DNA of 64,000 nt. It comes from Mugil cephalus (taxonomy: Eukaryota > Chordata > Actinopteri > Mugiliformes > Mugilidae). Under the pieces are notes generated by a model. It worked only from the letters and a program-made list of their open reading frames with translations. It had not been told where the DNA came from and made no database searches. The position numbers and the translations under genes are program-made. Shown here in pieces: positions 25,701 to 36,328 of this stretch (the first letter of the stretch is position 1; each line of letters starts with the position of its first letter). The stretch covers positions 7,368,204-7,432,203 of the forward strand of contig NC_061785.1 in NCBI RefSeq assembly GCF_022458985.1, read 5' to 3'.

Positions 25701-28271
25701 TCAATGTGGCTTCAATATTCAACACCTCCTTTCACCCCGCAACCACCGCCGGCCTCTTCTTTTTCTGCCGCTACACTTGGGCGGCTCACAAATATTTGCC
25801 ATGGTCCTCCGCTAGCGGAGCCCTCTGAAGGCAGGATTAATGGCAGTGTGTGCCGCACACCCAAGGCTAGACAAAGATTCCCCATCTGGAGCTCCAACCC
25901 GTGACTGGGGGGAACAGAGGCGGCACACAGAGCCCGGTCAAGGCGGCCAGGGGACGGGAGGGGGAGCGTAGAGGGGAGAGGGTGGGTGGGGGGGGCACCA
26001 CTTCATAAATGAGCAGGACTCCTAGGCAGTCACACAGATGAATGAAGGGGGGCGTCTCTCGTCTTTTGATGTGACGGGGAGGAAAAGGGTCCTGCGTGCC
26101 GGCCTGGGCTTGGTGCCACACCAAATGGATTACATTTCCCCTACCAGCTGATTAAACAGCCATATCTACATCCATCACTGGGCCGTGAGCCAGACAATGG
26201 TAGTAGGTCGGGTGTGGGGGGGGGGGACGTGGTCAAGGCTGCTCCGTGCCTCCTGCAGCTTTCTCACAATTTAGAAGAAAAAAAAATAAAAAATAGGTAC
26301 AAGATTAGGATCGTAGCCTTGGTCTGTGGTTCCTGACCGTGCGGCCTTCAGCTTTCAACGAACATATTTTAGCAGATTCACACAAAAGTTCACTTTGTGT
26401 TACATAAACGCATGTGTTTCCAGGATCTAATGCACAACAGTGATATGTGACTGTAGCAGGTATAAGGTTTATCATGCTCAACATCTCAGTTTCACGTGTT
26501 GTCGTGGTTTCCATCAAACTGCAGATTATTCGTGGTCGATTCATTCTTTGCTTTACTCTCCGTCGATAACCACACGCAGGTCCACCGCTAAACTTTCGCA
26601 TATATGTTTTTTAACACAGCAGTAAATGATTACGAGTGGCATAAACCTGTTTCTCCTTATCCCTTCTGTTTTCAATCGCCTTACGCCCTCCTACACTTGC
26701 GGCGTCTTCCAGTTGGGGTCCAGCCCCTTTCTCCTCAGAGCTGAATAAATCTCTGGTGTTTATTTTTAGAATCGGGGTATTTTTGGAATTAGCGGTTCTC
26801 GTTAAAGTGCCCAGTGGGTCTGTTTTTGTTTTCCGCGGATACAATAGAAAAGCCTGGTACACTGTGTGACAGCTGGAGACTGAAAGCACGCACCGCCCTG
26901 CAGAGATACCTTTAACTGTGGGTGTAGAGGGTCCCGGGGCCAAGCCCCCCCTGAGTGGCAAAAACACGGTGACATGTATCAGTAAATACAGCGAAACCAG
27001 GGAAAGTGTGGATTATCAGATCAAATCAAGGGCAACTGGACTCAACAATGATCCATATGAACCAGTATGGATTTGGAAAAATGGATTAGCCTCAGTTTCA
27101 GTGAGTTTAGTTAGTTTTAGATCATTTTCTGTTATCAATTCATAACCATTCCATAATGTTGACTTAATTAATCATGACATAAATACAGCATGGAGCTTTG
27201 CCAACATTAACAACAACAAAAACTAACAAGTCTGACGACTGACATTAGCTACCGTTAGCATCGTCGTGATTGGGTGTTTGCCGCAAACGTACACGGCTTT
27301 CCATCTTTGTCCACCTGTTTTGTGGCCTTTATTCGTTTTTTTCCCCTCTCTTTCTCTTGAGGGGAGCAGAGAAAATCTCAAAAGTTTTATCTTTTAAATG
27401 GTTTGAAGAACAATACACAACACGGCAACTTCTCCTTTAGAGGGTAACCCTACTACGTCACCGATAAGGTCATGCTCCCTTCTGGGTGGAAACCAGAAAA
27501 AAGCAGAAGTCGCTGCGTTGTCTGTTGTCGTTCGGACAATTTACAAGACAAAACTCTGAGAATGTCGAGAGAAAGGGACAAAGCTGAACGAATTCATGAC
27601 AGCAGGTAACGACAGAACGCAGAGTTAATAAAAGGGTTAACATTGGCTAAGCTTCATTCTGCATTTATGTCAGGATCAATTCATTTAACATTATGTCAGA
27701 TGTCATATATGACGGTGAGGTAAAAGCAAATGTCCGGGTACGACACCTCCGGCCGTCCTCACCCAGTTCTTAGTAATGACTTTATATATGTGTCTGCCTG
27801 AAGAACATTAGCCATTTCTCCTGTTTTCCGGCTGACTGAATGCTAGCAACTCAAAATAAGCTCCTGTATTTACTACCAGTGGTTTGTTTTCGCCCTTATT
27901 TGCTGCTGTCATCTACAGTGGCATCTTTTTTAGTCGTATCCCTTAAGCTCAGGGCGTGACTCCTCTGAGAGCGCCGCCGTCCCTGAATCCCCCGAGACCA
28001 TGATGTCCTGCTTTATTCCAGTTCATCCATTCAGCATTGTTAACCGCAGCTGATAGCATCGGGCCTCGTCTCCTTCTTATTTACCGCTGTCTTCCTGCCC
28101 CCCCCCCCCTTTCCGCGCTGCGTGTCCTTTATCTTGTGCTTGTGCTTCTCCTTCCTCAGGCCCAGCGACGAGAGGCACCCGACGGTGACCGCCGACGGCA
28201 CCGTGGACAACCTGGCCCGGGCCGTGGAGCTGATCCTCGATCAGAGGGGGGGCGTGAGGGGCGAAGGCTAA
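5191..28271 (+). CDS. lhpp: Phospholysine/phosphohistidine inorganic pyrophosphate phosphatase (complete, seven exons)
   Basis: LHPP is a HAD-superfamily phosphatase that acts on phosphohistidine, phospholysine and pyrophosphate; in mammals it is described as a protein-histidine phosphatase and liver tumour suppressor. The CDS is join 5191-5321, 5530-5717, 5997-6150, 6270-6333, 6419-6511, 8515-8606, 28160-28271, which gives 834 bases or 277 aa (human 270). HAD motif I is [11 protein letters not shown] with nucleophile Asp19, motif II lies around RFCTNE, the motif III lysine is in VIGKPS, and motif IV is [18 protein letters not shown]. The C-terminus, [15 protein letters not shown], matches the human end. 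All introns are GT/AG. The start is the first ATG after an NRF1 site. Intron 6 is 19.5 kb, against 3.4 kb for the first six exons together. Neighbours oat and fam53b match human 10q26. Confidence 0.96.
5530..5717 (+). CDS. lhpp: lhpp exon 2
   Basis: The exon encodes [40 protein letters not shown] and on to [10 protein letters not shown]. It contains RFCTNE, the HAD motif II region. Confidence 0.94.
5997..6150 (+). CDS. lhpp: lhpp exon 3
   Basis: The exon encodes [20 protein letters not shown], then [20 protein letters not shown] and [11 protein letters not shown]. Acceptor CTGCAG, donor GTAACA. Confidence 0.94.
6270..6333 (+). CDS. lhpp: lhpp exon 4
   Basis: This 64-base exon encodes [20 protein letters not shown] and E, and ends at GTATGA. 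Confidence 0.92.
6419..6511 (+). CDS. lhpp: lhpp exon 5
   Basis: Thirty-one codons encode [20 protein letters not shown] and [11 protein letters not shown]. The GKPS lysine is HAD motif III. Confidence 0.93.
8133..8244 (-). mobile_element. Tc1-like transposon remnant, internally deleted (copy 1)
   Basis: Both ends are recognisable: GATCAGGCATAACATTATAA on the left, and an inverted, diverged counterpart ending GGCTGATCAGTGTA on the right, around about 60 internal bases. This end sequence is widespread in teleost genomes as a Tc1/mariner-like family. No transposase remains. Confidence 0.6.
8515..8606 (+). CDS. lhpp: lhpp exon 6 (HAD motif IV)
   Basis: The exon encodes [20 protein letters not shown] then [18 protein letters not shown] supplies the metal-binding acids. 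A CT-rich tract and CACTTGCAG precede it, and the donor is GTCAGT. Confidence 0.94.
9041..9135 (+). repeat. Teleost interspersed repeat (TTTATTTATATAG ... GCTCAAAGTGC type)
   Basis: ACTTTATTTATATAG followed by CAGCTCAAAGTGCATTACA is a diverged copy of a very common fish repeat. The family name is not certain from memory. Confidence 0.55.
10471..10494 (+). repeat. (TG)n microsatellite
   Basis: About twelve TG units in lhpp intron 6. Confidence 0.85.
10707..10738 (+). repeat. 32-base poly-C run
   Basis: An uninterrupted run of about 32 C, preceded by ACCCC repeats (from about 10690) and followed by GCGCGCACACAC. The minus strand is G-rich enough to form a quadruplex. Exact length is likely to be assembly-sensitive. 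Confidence 0.9.
12118..12515. repeat. Teleost interspersed repeat (CCCCCTGGTGACTGGCTGCGG type)
   Basis: The segment begins with ATAGACTGTG and runs through CCCCCCTGGTGACTGGCTGC, TATAGGTCATAGACTCCACC and CCATGTTAGTGGGGACTTGG. It ends with TGTCCATATTTGTATACAGT, whose reverse complement resembles the start. I recognise this as a high-copy fish repeat; the class is not certain. Confidence 0.55.
13066..13346 (+). mobile_element. Tc1-like transposon remnant, both ends present (copy 2)
   Basis: The left end ATCAGGCGTAACATTATGAC and right end GGTGGTCATAATGTTATGAC are inverted repeats. About 230 internal bases include GATGAGTCACAACTG and CCTACACAATATTAGG, typical of the end of this fish Tc1-like family. 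It is a non-autonomous deletion derivative with no ORF. Confidence 0.65.
14330..14383 (+). repeat. Short 8-bp tandem repeat (AGCTTTCC) inside a direct repeat
   Basis: Three to four AGCTTTCC units at 14343-14373 are bracketed by two copies of CAGCCTCCGAGCCT. Confidence 0.8.
16505..16545 (+). repeat. Possible LINE 3'-tail fragment
   Basis: CTAGATAGACTTTAATGATC plus CACAAGGA resembles a frequent fish retroelement tail (GATAGATACTTTATTGATCC). Short and diverged. Confidence 0.35.
18880..19510. repeat. Degenerate TTTAGCC/GCTAAA-rich repeat field
   Basis: TTTAGCC or one-base variants recur near 19008, 19086, 19119, 19139, 19228, 19277, 19400, 19453 and 19482, mixed with GCTAAAC/GCTAAG on either strand. 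Spacing is irregular (about 22-120 bases), so this looks like an old decayed satellite or nested element. Confidence 0.5.
21563..21594 (+). repeat. (TTC)n microsatellite
   Basis: About ten to eleven TTC units in lhpp intron 6. Confidence 0.9.
28160..28271 (+). CDS. lhpp: lhpp exon 7 (stop)
   Basis: The exon follows CTTCCTCAG and encodes [20 protein letters not shown] then [16 protein letters not shown] and TAA at 28269-28271. It matches the human tail (SDEHHPEVKADGYVDNLAEA). Confidence 0.93.
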
Positions 28272-28747
28272 CGTGAAGAGCGCGGGGATTGTAGCTCAAC
28301 CGGCGTGTCACAGCGGAACACGAACGAACCCGTCCAGATAGCGTCTGTCCTGTTTAAACTAGTACAACTCACTGCACTGTCAAACATAGGAAAGTTCTCA
28401 GCCACCTGGTGCTCTAAAACAAACTGGAATGAAGTTCGCGCAGCTCCTTGCAAGACGGCGCGGCTTTGTACGCTCCAGAGCTGCGCTGTGCGTTTCGTCA
28501 GTGCGTGATTGGCATAGATAAGATGCCTCAGGTTGACATGAATGTGCCTGTAACCAGCTGCTGACTGACGGTTAGAAAGGGGAAAGCAGCGCTGAGCGTT
28601 CCCTGCTAGTGTTACACAGGTTGACAGCTACCATAAACGAGGACAGTTTTCTAGTCAGACTGGTAATTGCACATGTGTAGCCGTGCATGTAAGTGAGCTG
28701 TTATGTGTCACACAACTTGAGTAATACAGGTGGCTTTGATTAGTTCA

Positions 28748-28753
28748 AATAAA
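28748..28753 (+). terminator. lhpp: lhpp polyadenylation signal AATAAA
   Basis: This is the first canonical AATAAA after the lhpp stop and would give a 3' UTR of about 500 bases. Confidence 0.6.
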
Positions 28754-31700
28754 GTTAATTTACTAGAAAACGTGTGAGAACTCCCTGAATTTATCATTCT
28801 AACAGAACTTTGTTTTTTAAGGGGAGATCTTGGCCTTGGCTCTGGCCTAAACTGGAATTCATATCGTACCATATCATACCGGCTTTTGTTTTACAATAAC
28901 AATTCGCTGGGAATGGGAAGTGAGCTGGTCTGAGGGATGATAAATGCAGAACCCGGCCGAATGTGATGAATTACTCCGGCTCATGTTTCTCTCTCTGTAA
29001 ACAATAACGAAGCGGGGCCCTCCATCATCGCAAATCCAACCGCCGCTTATCTTTATTTGCTTGACTTTAAGCCGCCTCTGCTGGGGATTGGTCCCGTCCT
29101 AGCTGCCACTCATCGGACGGACGTGGCGGCTACAGTGCGGGTGAATTGAAAAAATAAATAAATAAATAAATGAATGGATTGGTTATCGGGGCTTCGGGTG
29201 TGCCAGCTGGATCGTTGGGGCCTCTGGAAGTGGGGCGTAAAACAAACGATCCTCAATCGCCGCCCCGGGCCTTTCAGCGCGCACCGAATGAATTCAGCGA
29301 GGACAAAAGCCCATTGCCAAGTGATTCATTGAGGTCTTTCTGGTTCATTTCACCATTAGCTGACACAAGCTTGGATGTTATTGGGCAATTAGAGGTAATG
29401 AAATGCTACGAAGTGTTATGAAGCTCGGAGCTCGGCGGAACCACTCCCCATTTCTGATTTCGGAAATAAATATTAATGCGCGTGAAGCGCAAGCAGCTGG
29501 TATGCAGTTTCCTAACAGCAGATTGTTTGACTTTGTGTTTTCCCCATCATGTTCCTGCCGGTTGGCCTCGCGTGGAGCCATTAAACGTGCGTTTGACTAC
29601 TCTCGGATGAATTCACTTGGCTTAGACTTAGATTTCTGGTTTATAAGCAGAAGTGCAGCGTCTTGGGGATTTGGGCCGCGGCCTTCTCCATCGCCTCCTC
29701 TTGGCAGGTTCGTCGCGGCTTGACCCCGGAGCTTGTTAACCACGCCTCTCAGGTCCCCCAGGCTGAGGTCACCCACCCGTTTCACACGGGTTACAAATTA
29801 GCAACAGTTTACCTCTCTCGACGGCTGCCGCGGTAGGTAAACAGTGATGTATTCCTGCTGGAGGAGCGCGGCGCATTGATTGCTTTTTAGCCGCGGCGCG
29901 AGCGAGCGAGATTACCTTTCAGATAATAGAGGTGACCTCATTTCAGGGGACACGTCTGGGCATGTATGAGCTCACCGCCTCAGGACGCATCGACGCGCTG
30001 TCAGGCCCTCGGAGCTCGTTCACCCTCCGGTGTTTTTTTTTTTTTAACCCACGCGCGGTTTGCACAGTTTCAGCCCCGAGCCGCGCTACCGTCCAATAAT
30101 TTGATTTAAATCCGCAAAACAGAGCAACCCCGGGACACGCGAGGATTACTGAAAGACCACACATTGAGCTTTGGGAACTCACTTTCCACACATTTTAAAC
30201 AATTAATCACAAACCACAAGAGTAGTTCAGACTTATGAACTCCTTATCATTTTTCCAAGCCCCGTTCTGTAATTTTTTTTTTCTTTCTCCTCACTTTATT
30301 CACAGCGCACTTTAGCCGGACATTCATCTTCGGCTATCTGCTCCTGTAGTCGGACCAGAACGTGGTTATGTGTTCCCACCCCTCCTCTGCTCTTCCTCCC
30401 ACCGCCCTCGGGTCATTAAGCTGATGATCTCATTTTCATCTTACGCTGAGTGACACCTCGGGGATGCAAAGCCCCTGTAGCATGTGTCTGTTAGGATCAA
30501 GAGGAGAATGTGCCTCTGTGTTAGAAAGTGTCCTTCCTGACCTCGGACGCTCTCCCGGGGGGTCTTAGTTTCTCAAAGTTTGTGTTCGTAACAGAATCCA
30601 AGACAAAGTTTTGATTCCTTTTTTTTTTTAAAGAAATGTCTTGTGAAGATTACTGACTTTTTATCCTTTTTTTTAATTATTTTTTTTTTTGTTCGTAGAA
30701 TAAAATCTTTGCAGAATAGCCCTACACTGGTGCAGTGTGTGCCCCGCGCCCACATTCCCATACGTTCGTATGTCATCTGTTTGGGTTAGGCTCCCCTTAC
30801 ACGGCGCGCACACTGCCGCTCTTGTGGCACACCTGCGCTCGCCCACCTTAACAACTGCCAGCTGTGTGCGCTACCTCGGGCTTTCATCTCCGCTCATTTG
30901 GTTCTTCCTGTTTGACAGGAAACGGCGGGGTCAGCTGACCAGACAACGCCGCACACCTGCAGCTCTGAATGCACCGTTATCCGTGGAAACGTGCACTTGT
31001 TTTCACAGCAGCCAGTTATTTGCAACCCCCCTATTCCCCCCTCTTCCCCGCCCCCGCCCTTGTGCATGTGGAGCGCTGGTCCACGCCGAGGCCTCTTTGC
31101 TCTCTGCTCGCCAAGCCGCGCGGTTTCCCCACATTTCATCACTCTCCTTCCCTTGTGGGCAGCCGTGCCAACAGCTCTGTGTGGTGTGGGAGGGCTGTGA
31201 AACTTCAGAAGCCGTAAAGGTTTGCAGCCAGAGAGGAGCGCGAATTTCCTCCCGCTCCCTGCCCGCCGTCCAACTCCGCCCCCCTCCCCCCCCTCGTTCC
31301 CTCCCCAACAGTCGTTTACAAGCGGCCCGAGACCTCGGTTCAAACACAGAGAGGTCTGTGCTCCAATAACGTGGCCACAGTCGTCACAGGGCCCCGCTGG
31401 GACACGACCCCTGCTCCACTGTCCACCGAAAGCCTGCGTAGCCTCGGCTCACAGACACAAAGCACGTCCCCATGATGCCATGACCGAGCGTGTGCGTACG
31501 CATTATCCAGGCAAAATGGCGGCCACGTGTCGCCGTGCAGTCGTAGTTTGCAGAGGAGTTTTCTTACAGTCTGTTAAGGCTGTTTCGCATGAACGGTGAA
31601 AGATATAAATGACGTTGTGCCCGCACCTCAGCTCCGAGGGAATGCGACGCGCCGATCCAACTGGCTGGCCTGTTTCCAGTGTGGAGCCGTGGGGATATCA

Positions 31701-34351
31701 TCTGCAGCCCTAGGGTTTCCGATGTGTCCGGCGTGTCCTCGCTGGAATTTGTCTTCCAGCCGACTGTTGGCTGTAGTCTCTGTGGTGTGCTCAAATGCGA
31801 GTTGGACCCAGAGTCGGTGCACAGAAGATGGAAACAGAACAGCTTGTAGCTGTCCCTAACTTTCTAGACATTTGTAATGATACCCGTGATTCGTAGTGGA
31901 GGCCGTTTTTTTTGCTCTTCCGGTAGCGCGACGTTGGCGTGGTTTTCAGTAGCTGTCGACGCCGCAGTAAACACCGGATGGCTGTGGATAGCGTAGAAAT
32001 GGGCAAAATCGGAGGTAGATACATAAAACGGATGTTTTAAAAAGTCGTGGGCATAGTTCTGCGCCTCATCCGCCATTTTTCACAGACTCGTTAGATGACT
32101 TGAAGCTACGACCGCACGTTAGCTACATTGACATTGTATAGTACAATATTTCCCTCTGAGATGTAGAGGACCAGAAAATGCAAATAGTAAATGTAGTATA
32201 CCTGTAATTTATGATATTAATGTCCATCCATTTGGTTGAACTTTACAGCAAAGTTTATCTGAGATTAACACCTGTAACGTCAGTTTAAGGTGAATTCTCT
32301 GGATTGAGGTGCATTTCTGTCGTATGTTTATCGACGTAGTGGTAGGAGCAAACATACACTCTCTTCAGAGCATATTTTAATTTTAAAGTCACACTAGCTT
32401 TCGTTCGTCGTTGCTCACCATGGAGTATAGGGTTACGGGCATTCTCATCGTACTTGTTGGTTTCCCATAAACTTTTCAGTTTCTTTGAATTGTTGTGTTG
32501 AACCTGAGCTCCTTTTTAATAGATAAATAAATAAACAACTGACACTGTGTTTGGCTAGCTGTTTTTAGCTGTTGATTAGCTGCGTGAGCAGTAGCGGGAC
32601 ACCGGAAACATGAAAGTGTCATGGCAGCTCCCATAAGCTTCTGAAGAAACACGTTGATACGTAGCTCTTTCAGTTTCCCAGAAGAGTTTCTTTTCTTTAA
32701 GCAAATGTAAAAGCTTTTCTGCTACCCCATAGGTTTTCAACATGGGGTCCGTAGAAGTGACTGCGGGGGGGGGAAGGGGGTCGCAGAGTCTTTGGTTGAT
32801 TGCCAATTTTTTATATATTTTTTTTTAATTTTCCCCCACAAATCTAAATTTCTTTAAATACACATTAACATGAATCGAACATAGCACTAGGCCGAGTTTA
32901 ATATAGAACACATGAAGTAATCTCTCCATCAGTTTGGGGGCCCTTGGCCTGAAAAACGTTGGAGACCCCTGCGCTAGTCGACTGTTGGCTGTAAGGGTTA
33001 GGTTCCATCGGAAGACGGAAACAAAAGTGGCAAGAGTTCATCGCACGCAGGTGTTGTAACAAAGACTGGATAGGATTCAGGAGAGGTCAATAGCAGCACT
33101 TTCAGTTTCCCAGAAGAAGTTTTTTCCCTTTCATGTAAGTGCAAAACTTACACAAGTGACTTGAGGTGACGCCACAGTCAGCCCATGATGCTGGTAGTTC
33201 GTTTGATGCCTGTGACACATCAAAAGTCAGCTGTGTCCTACGCAGTCCGGGGGTTTATTTCAGAATGAACCGCGTAAAATGAGACATGCAGTAAAAAAAA
33301 AAAAAAAAAAAACTCCAGAGGTTTGAGCTCATAGTGTGTGTTTTTATTATTGAGAAAAAAAAAAAAAAGCTTCAGACGACACTTGCTCAACTGGAAATGT
33401 TTTGCGGCCGGGTGCTACTGCGAAATTGCGTTTAACCCGGGCCACATCGGGGCTGCCAAGTGGGAGTGAAGCGCCGAACCCGGAGCATGACTGCCAACAT
33501 TAAAGCTGTTCCACTGCTAAAAATGTTGTAATGTTTCATGGGAAGTGCATTTGCACACACACAAAAAAAAAAGGTTGTAGTACCCTTATCACAACATCAC
33601 ACATCATTAAAATACAGCTGAACCATCTGACGCAGAGCTGAGCTCAGCGGGACGCCCGCAGCCTGAAAAGCTCCCGCGGCGTGAGCCGTCGCTGGCGCTG
33701 ATAGGACCGTGCATAACCCCCGATGACAGTTCAAAAGTGACCACCACCCCGTCGCGTCGGCGCTCGTGGGGGCAGAGCAGAGCAGAACACTGGCACGACG
33801 CACCCCTCCTCTTGTACTACTATCTCTTCTCAGAACACAGCCCTCTTTCACTTCTGCCACTCCGCTGATTAAAGGCCGGGGGGCCCTCTGTGTGTGTCTG
33901 TGTGTGTGTCTGTGTTTGTGTGTGTGTGTCTGCCGCACAGCACGTTTAACAGGGGCTGTGTTTACCCGTTTCCTTCTCGACTCGAGTGCGTGTACCGCAA
34001 GCAGCGCCCGACAGTGTAAATATGACCCCTCCGCGCTGCAAAGACCGTCATGAAACGGCGCAATAATCCGGCCCATTACAGAAGTATGCGCGGGGCCTCG
34101 CAGGCGGCTTCAGCCCCACAGATATGCTTTGTGTGGTATCTGGAGTACGGCGCGTCGAGCGCGTATCTTCAGATTACTCAGCTTCGCCCTTTAATGAGGC
34201 GACTTCGCTTCCCCTCTCGCGTCGAGAGTTGCTCGCTTTCAGAGGATGACGGGGATCGTCCGCAACTCTGAATCTAAATAAATAAATAAATAAAGAGTTG
34301 ACGACAGTATAGACTGTGGAGGTTCGCACCGGGGAGGGGAAGCAGACAAAC

Positions 34352-34353
<2 letters not shown>

Positions 34354-34383
<30 letters not shown>
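34354..34383 (+). repeat. (AGC)10 trinucleotide repeat
   Basis: Ten perfect AGC units between the lhpp and fam53b 3' ends, outside any called CDS. Confidence 0.9.
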
Positions 34384-34384
<1 letters not shown>

Positions 34385-35678
34385 CTGACACATGGCCCAC
34401 ATTCACAGCCGCCTCCCACGTCACTGTGCTCCTCAGAGAAAAAGCCCCTTTTGTTTCCCAGAGCAGGGGAGGGAGGGAGGTCTCTGGGGTGAACCGTCGC
34501 TCTGCTCCACCACTCCACCCGCCACCGAGGAAGAAAAAGTAAAAAAAAAAAAAAAAAAGAAAGAAAGAAAGAAAAAGGGACCGGACTTCCCACCCCTTGC
34601 CTGGCGTCCTCCCTGCTCACACCCCCCCTCGCTTCAGCACACAAACACAGGCACATCAGTAGTGGCACTACTACGGCTCTGATTGTCTTTTCCTGCAACT
34701 TAATTGGGTCAGTCTGCATTGTTGCATTAAAGACGTGGCTAACAATGACCTTGCTGTTATTGCAACGCGCTGCCAGTGAAAGGATGCATTCACATTCTTA
34801 TAGGAAAGCGGCGACAGGTTGTGTAAAAACGATCCGTTGCAGAGAAAAAGCGCTGAGTTCAAAGCGGTTCTTCAGCAAAATATCCTAAAAAGTAACTGTC
34901 TGTGTCACATCGTTGTGTGTCCAAGTGTTATCATCATAGTAAGTTACATTTTCTCATCCAAAACTTAGTGAAGTGAGCCATTCTTTCATTTAATTCACAT
35001 TCATGTTCAACCCACCAGCCAATAAAGGCTTTGGGGGAAAATCCCTGTAATCTAGTGTGTTAAGCCTTAATAGTATTCACAAGAATTCAGGCCACCTAGA
35101 ACAATCACTCGCACTCACATTTGACCCAATAAAAGAGCAGAGAGCCCCAAACTTTTAGGGAAACCTTAGAATAATTCACTTGACACGTCGCACATTTAAA
35201 ACTGTGTTTATTTGTATAGAAATATGCTCATGTCTTACATAACTTTGTCGTTACAAATCGTAAAAAGAAAGAATATTAACGCTATTAGCATCGTTTCTTT
35301 TTTCAAAAACATACAGGAGCATATGTCTCAGAGATAAGCCTGATGTTACTGATGTGTGAAATGTTAAGCTCTTCAGTATTACTTAATGTGTGTGTGTGTG
35401 TGTGTGTGTGTGTAGGTGTGTGCCTTGCGCTCGTGCGTGCGGTTTCCTCGCTCAGTAAAAAAAGTGAGAGGGGCTTTACTTTACTGAGAGCGTCTCCATT
35501 TCCCTTCCGTCATGACCCCGTGTGCTACTGAAGAACGTCGGAGGAGGAGACACTCTTTCTAGAGCAGAGAATTTATACAAACCCGCTGTGAATTCTCTCC
35601 AAATGTAGCAGAGTCAGGGGTAATCAGGGTTATGCGGAAATGTTAAGAGACCCCAGTGTCTGAGCCAACTTTACTATG

Positions 35679-35684
35679 TTTATT
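35679..35684 (-). terminator. fam53b: Candidate fam53b polyadenylation signal
   Basis: TTTATT on the plus strand (AATAAA on minus) lies about 280 bases after the fam53b stop. A second copy lies at 35207-35212. Human FAM53B has a long 3' UTR, so a more distal site may be the main one. Confidence 0.35.
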
Positions 35685-35959
35685 ATTATTTTTTTTTCTT
35701 TATAATGATCAGTTCTGTCCACCCAAAAATCCATCTTCCCTGACGTCTTTGTTCTCCTGAGACACAGCTGAGATACCCCAGAAATGGGCGTTTAGCAAAC
35801 GGAGCTCTTGTTCAATCTCTCCTCGAGAAAAGAAGCTTTCCACTTGTTTCCCCTTAAGACTATCAGTACTGTTCACTGTACCACCTGGTGATAAACTTTC
35901 AGTCCCCCTAATTTAGCTTTCTCCCCCCCCTCCGTTCTCGGGGGGGGGAGCACTCCAGC

Positions 35960-36328
35960 TCAGTTCCTCTCGATTTGCTCGATGTCGAGCTCTCCTCCGA
36001 GCTGATACACGTCCTTCCTCATGCTGCACAGTCCGGCCCACAGGCTCTCGCTCTCCTTCCCGTTGGTCGTCGTCGCCGTCGTCCCGTCGCCGCGCTCCTC
36101 CGCGGGGTTCCAGTCCGCCTCCTCCGCGCCGGGGCCCGTCGACGCGTCGCCGCCGACTTCGCCCTCTTTGGTCCGAGGCCGGGCCTCCCCCGAGCCGCGT
36201 TCGCTCGCGGGCGAGTCGTCGGCGTCGAGGTGAGCGCTGCTCCCGAGCGCGGGGAGGGCCTGGCTCGGCTCGCAGCTGTCTTCGCCTGTGATTCCAGGGC
36301 AGCTAAGGCTGTGGAAATTCCGAAGTTT
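35960..36328 (-). CDS. fam53b: fam53b coding exon 4 (stop)
   Basis: The exon begins KLRNFHSLSCPGITGEDSCE, runs through an acidic, Gly/Ala/Thr-rich low-complexity stretch and ends DVYQLGGELDIEQIERN with TGA at 35960-35962. It is strongly GC-rich. Confidence 0.93.
   Translation of the reverse strand, partial: KLRNFHSLSCPGITGEDSCEPSQALPALGSSAHLDADDSPASERGSGEARPRTKEGEVGGDASTGPGAEEADWNPAEERGDGTTATTTNGKESESLWAGLCSMRKDVYQLGGELDIEQIERN

Larger units (their letters stand above)
8607..28159 (+). other. lhpp: lhpp intron 6 (19.5 kb), no coding exon seen
   Basis: Apparent ORFs here are short, unconserved and often cross microsatellites; I see no supportable gene on either strand. The stretch holds Tc1-like and other interspersed repeats, a 32-base C run, microsatellites and a TTTAGCC-rich field, listed separately. 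Parts of it may be enhancer sequence. Confidence 0.7.
28754..35959. other. lhpp-fam53b convergent intergenic region, no gene seen
   Basis: The longest ORF here, 210 codons near 30.7-31.4 kb, lacks any recognisable domain and lies in GC-rich sequence with few stops, so I do not call it. The region includes a (CAG)10 tract, homopolymers and possible conserved elements. Its right part is probably fam53b 3' UTR. Confidence 0.6.

Noticed and set aside
30737-31369. 210-codon ORF on the plus strand between lhpp and fam53b
   Set aside because: Low-complexity Pro/Ser/Arg product with no domain, overlapping ORFs in several frames on both strands, all explained by GC-rich sequence with few stops.
34354-34383. 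(CAG)10 as a polyglutamine coding tract
   Set aside because: It lies between genes, and no called exon includes it.
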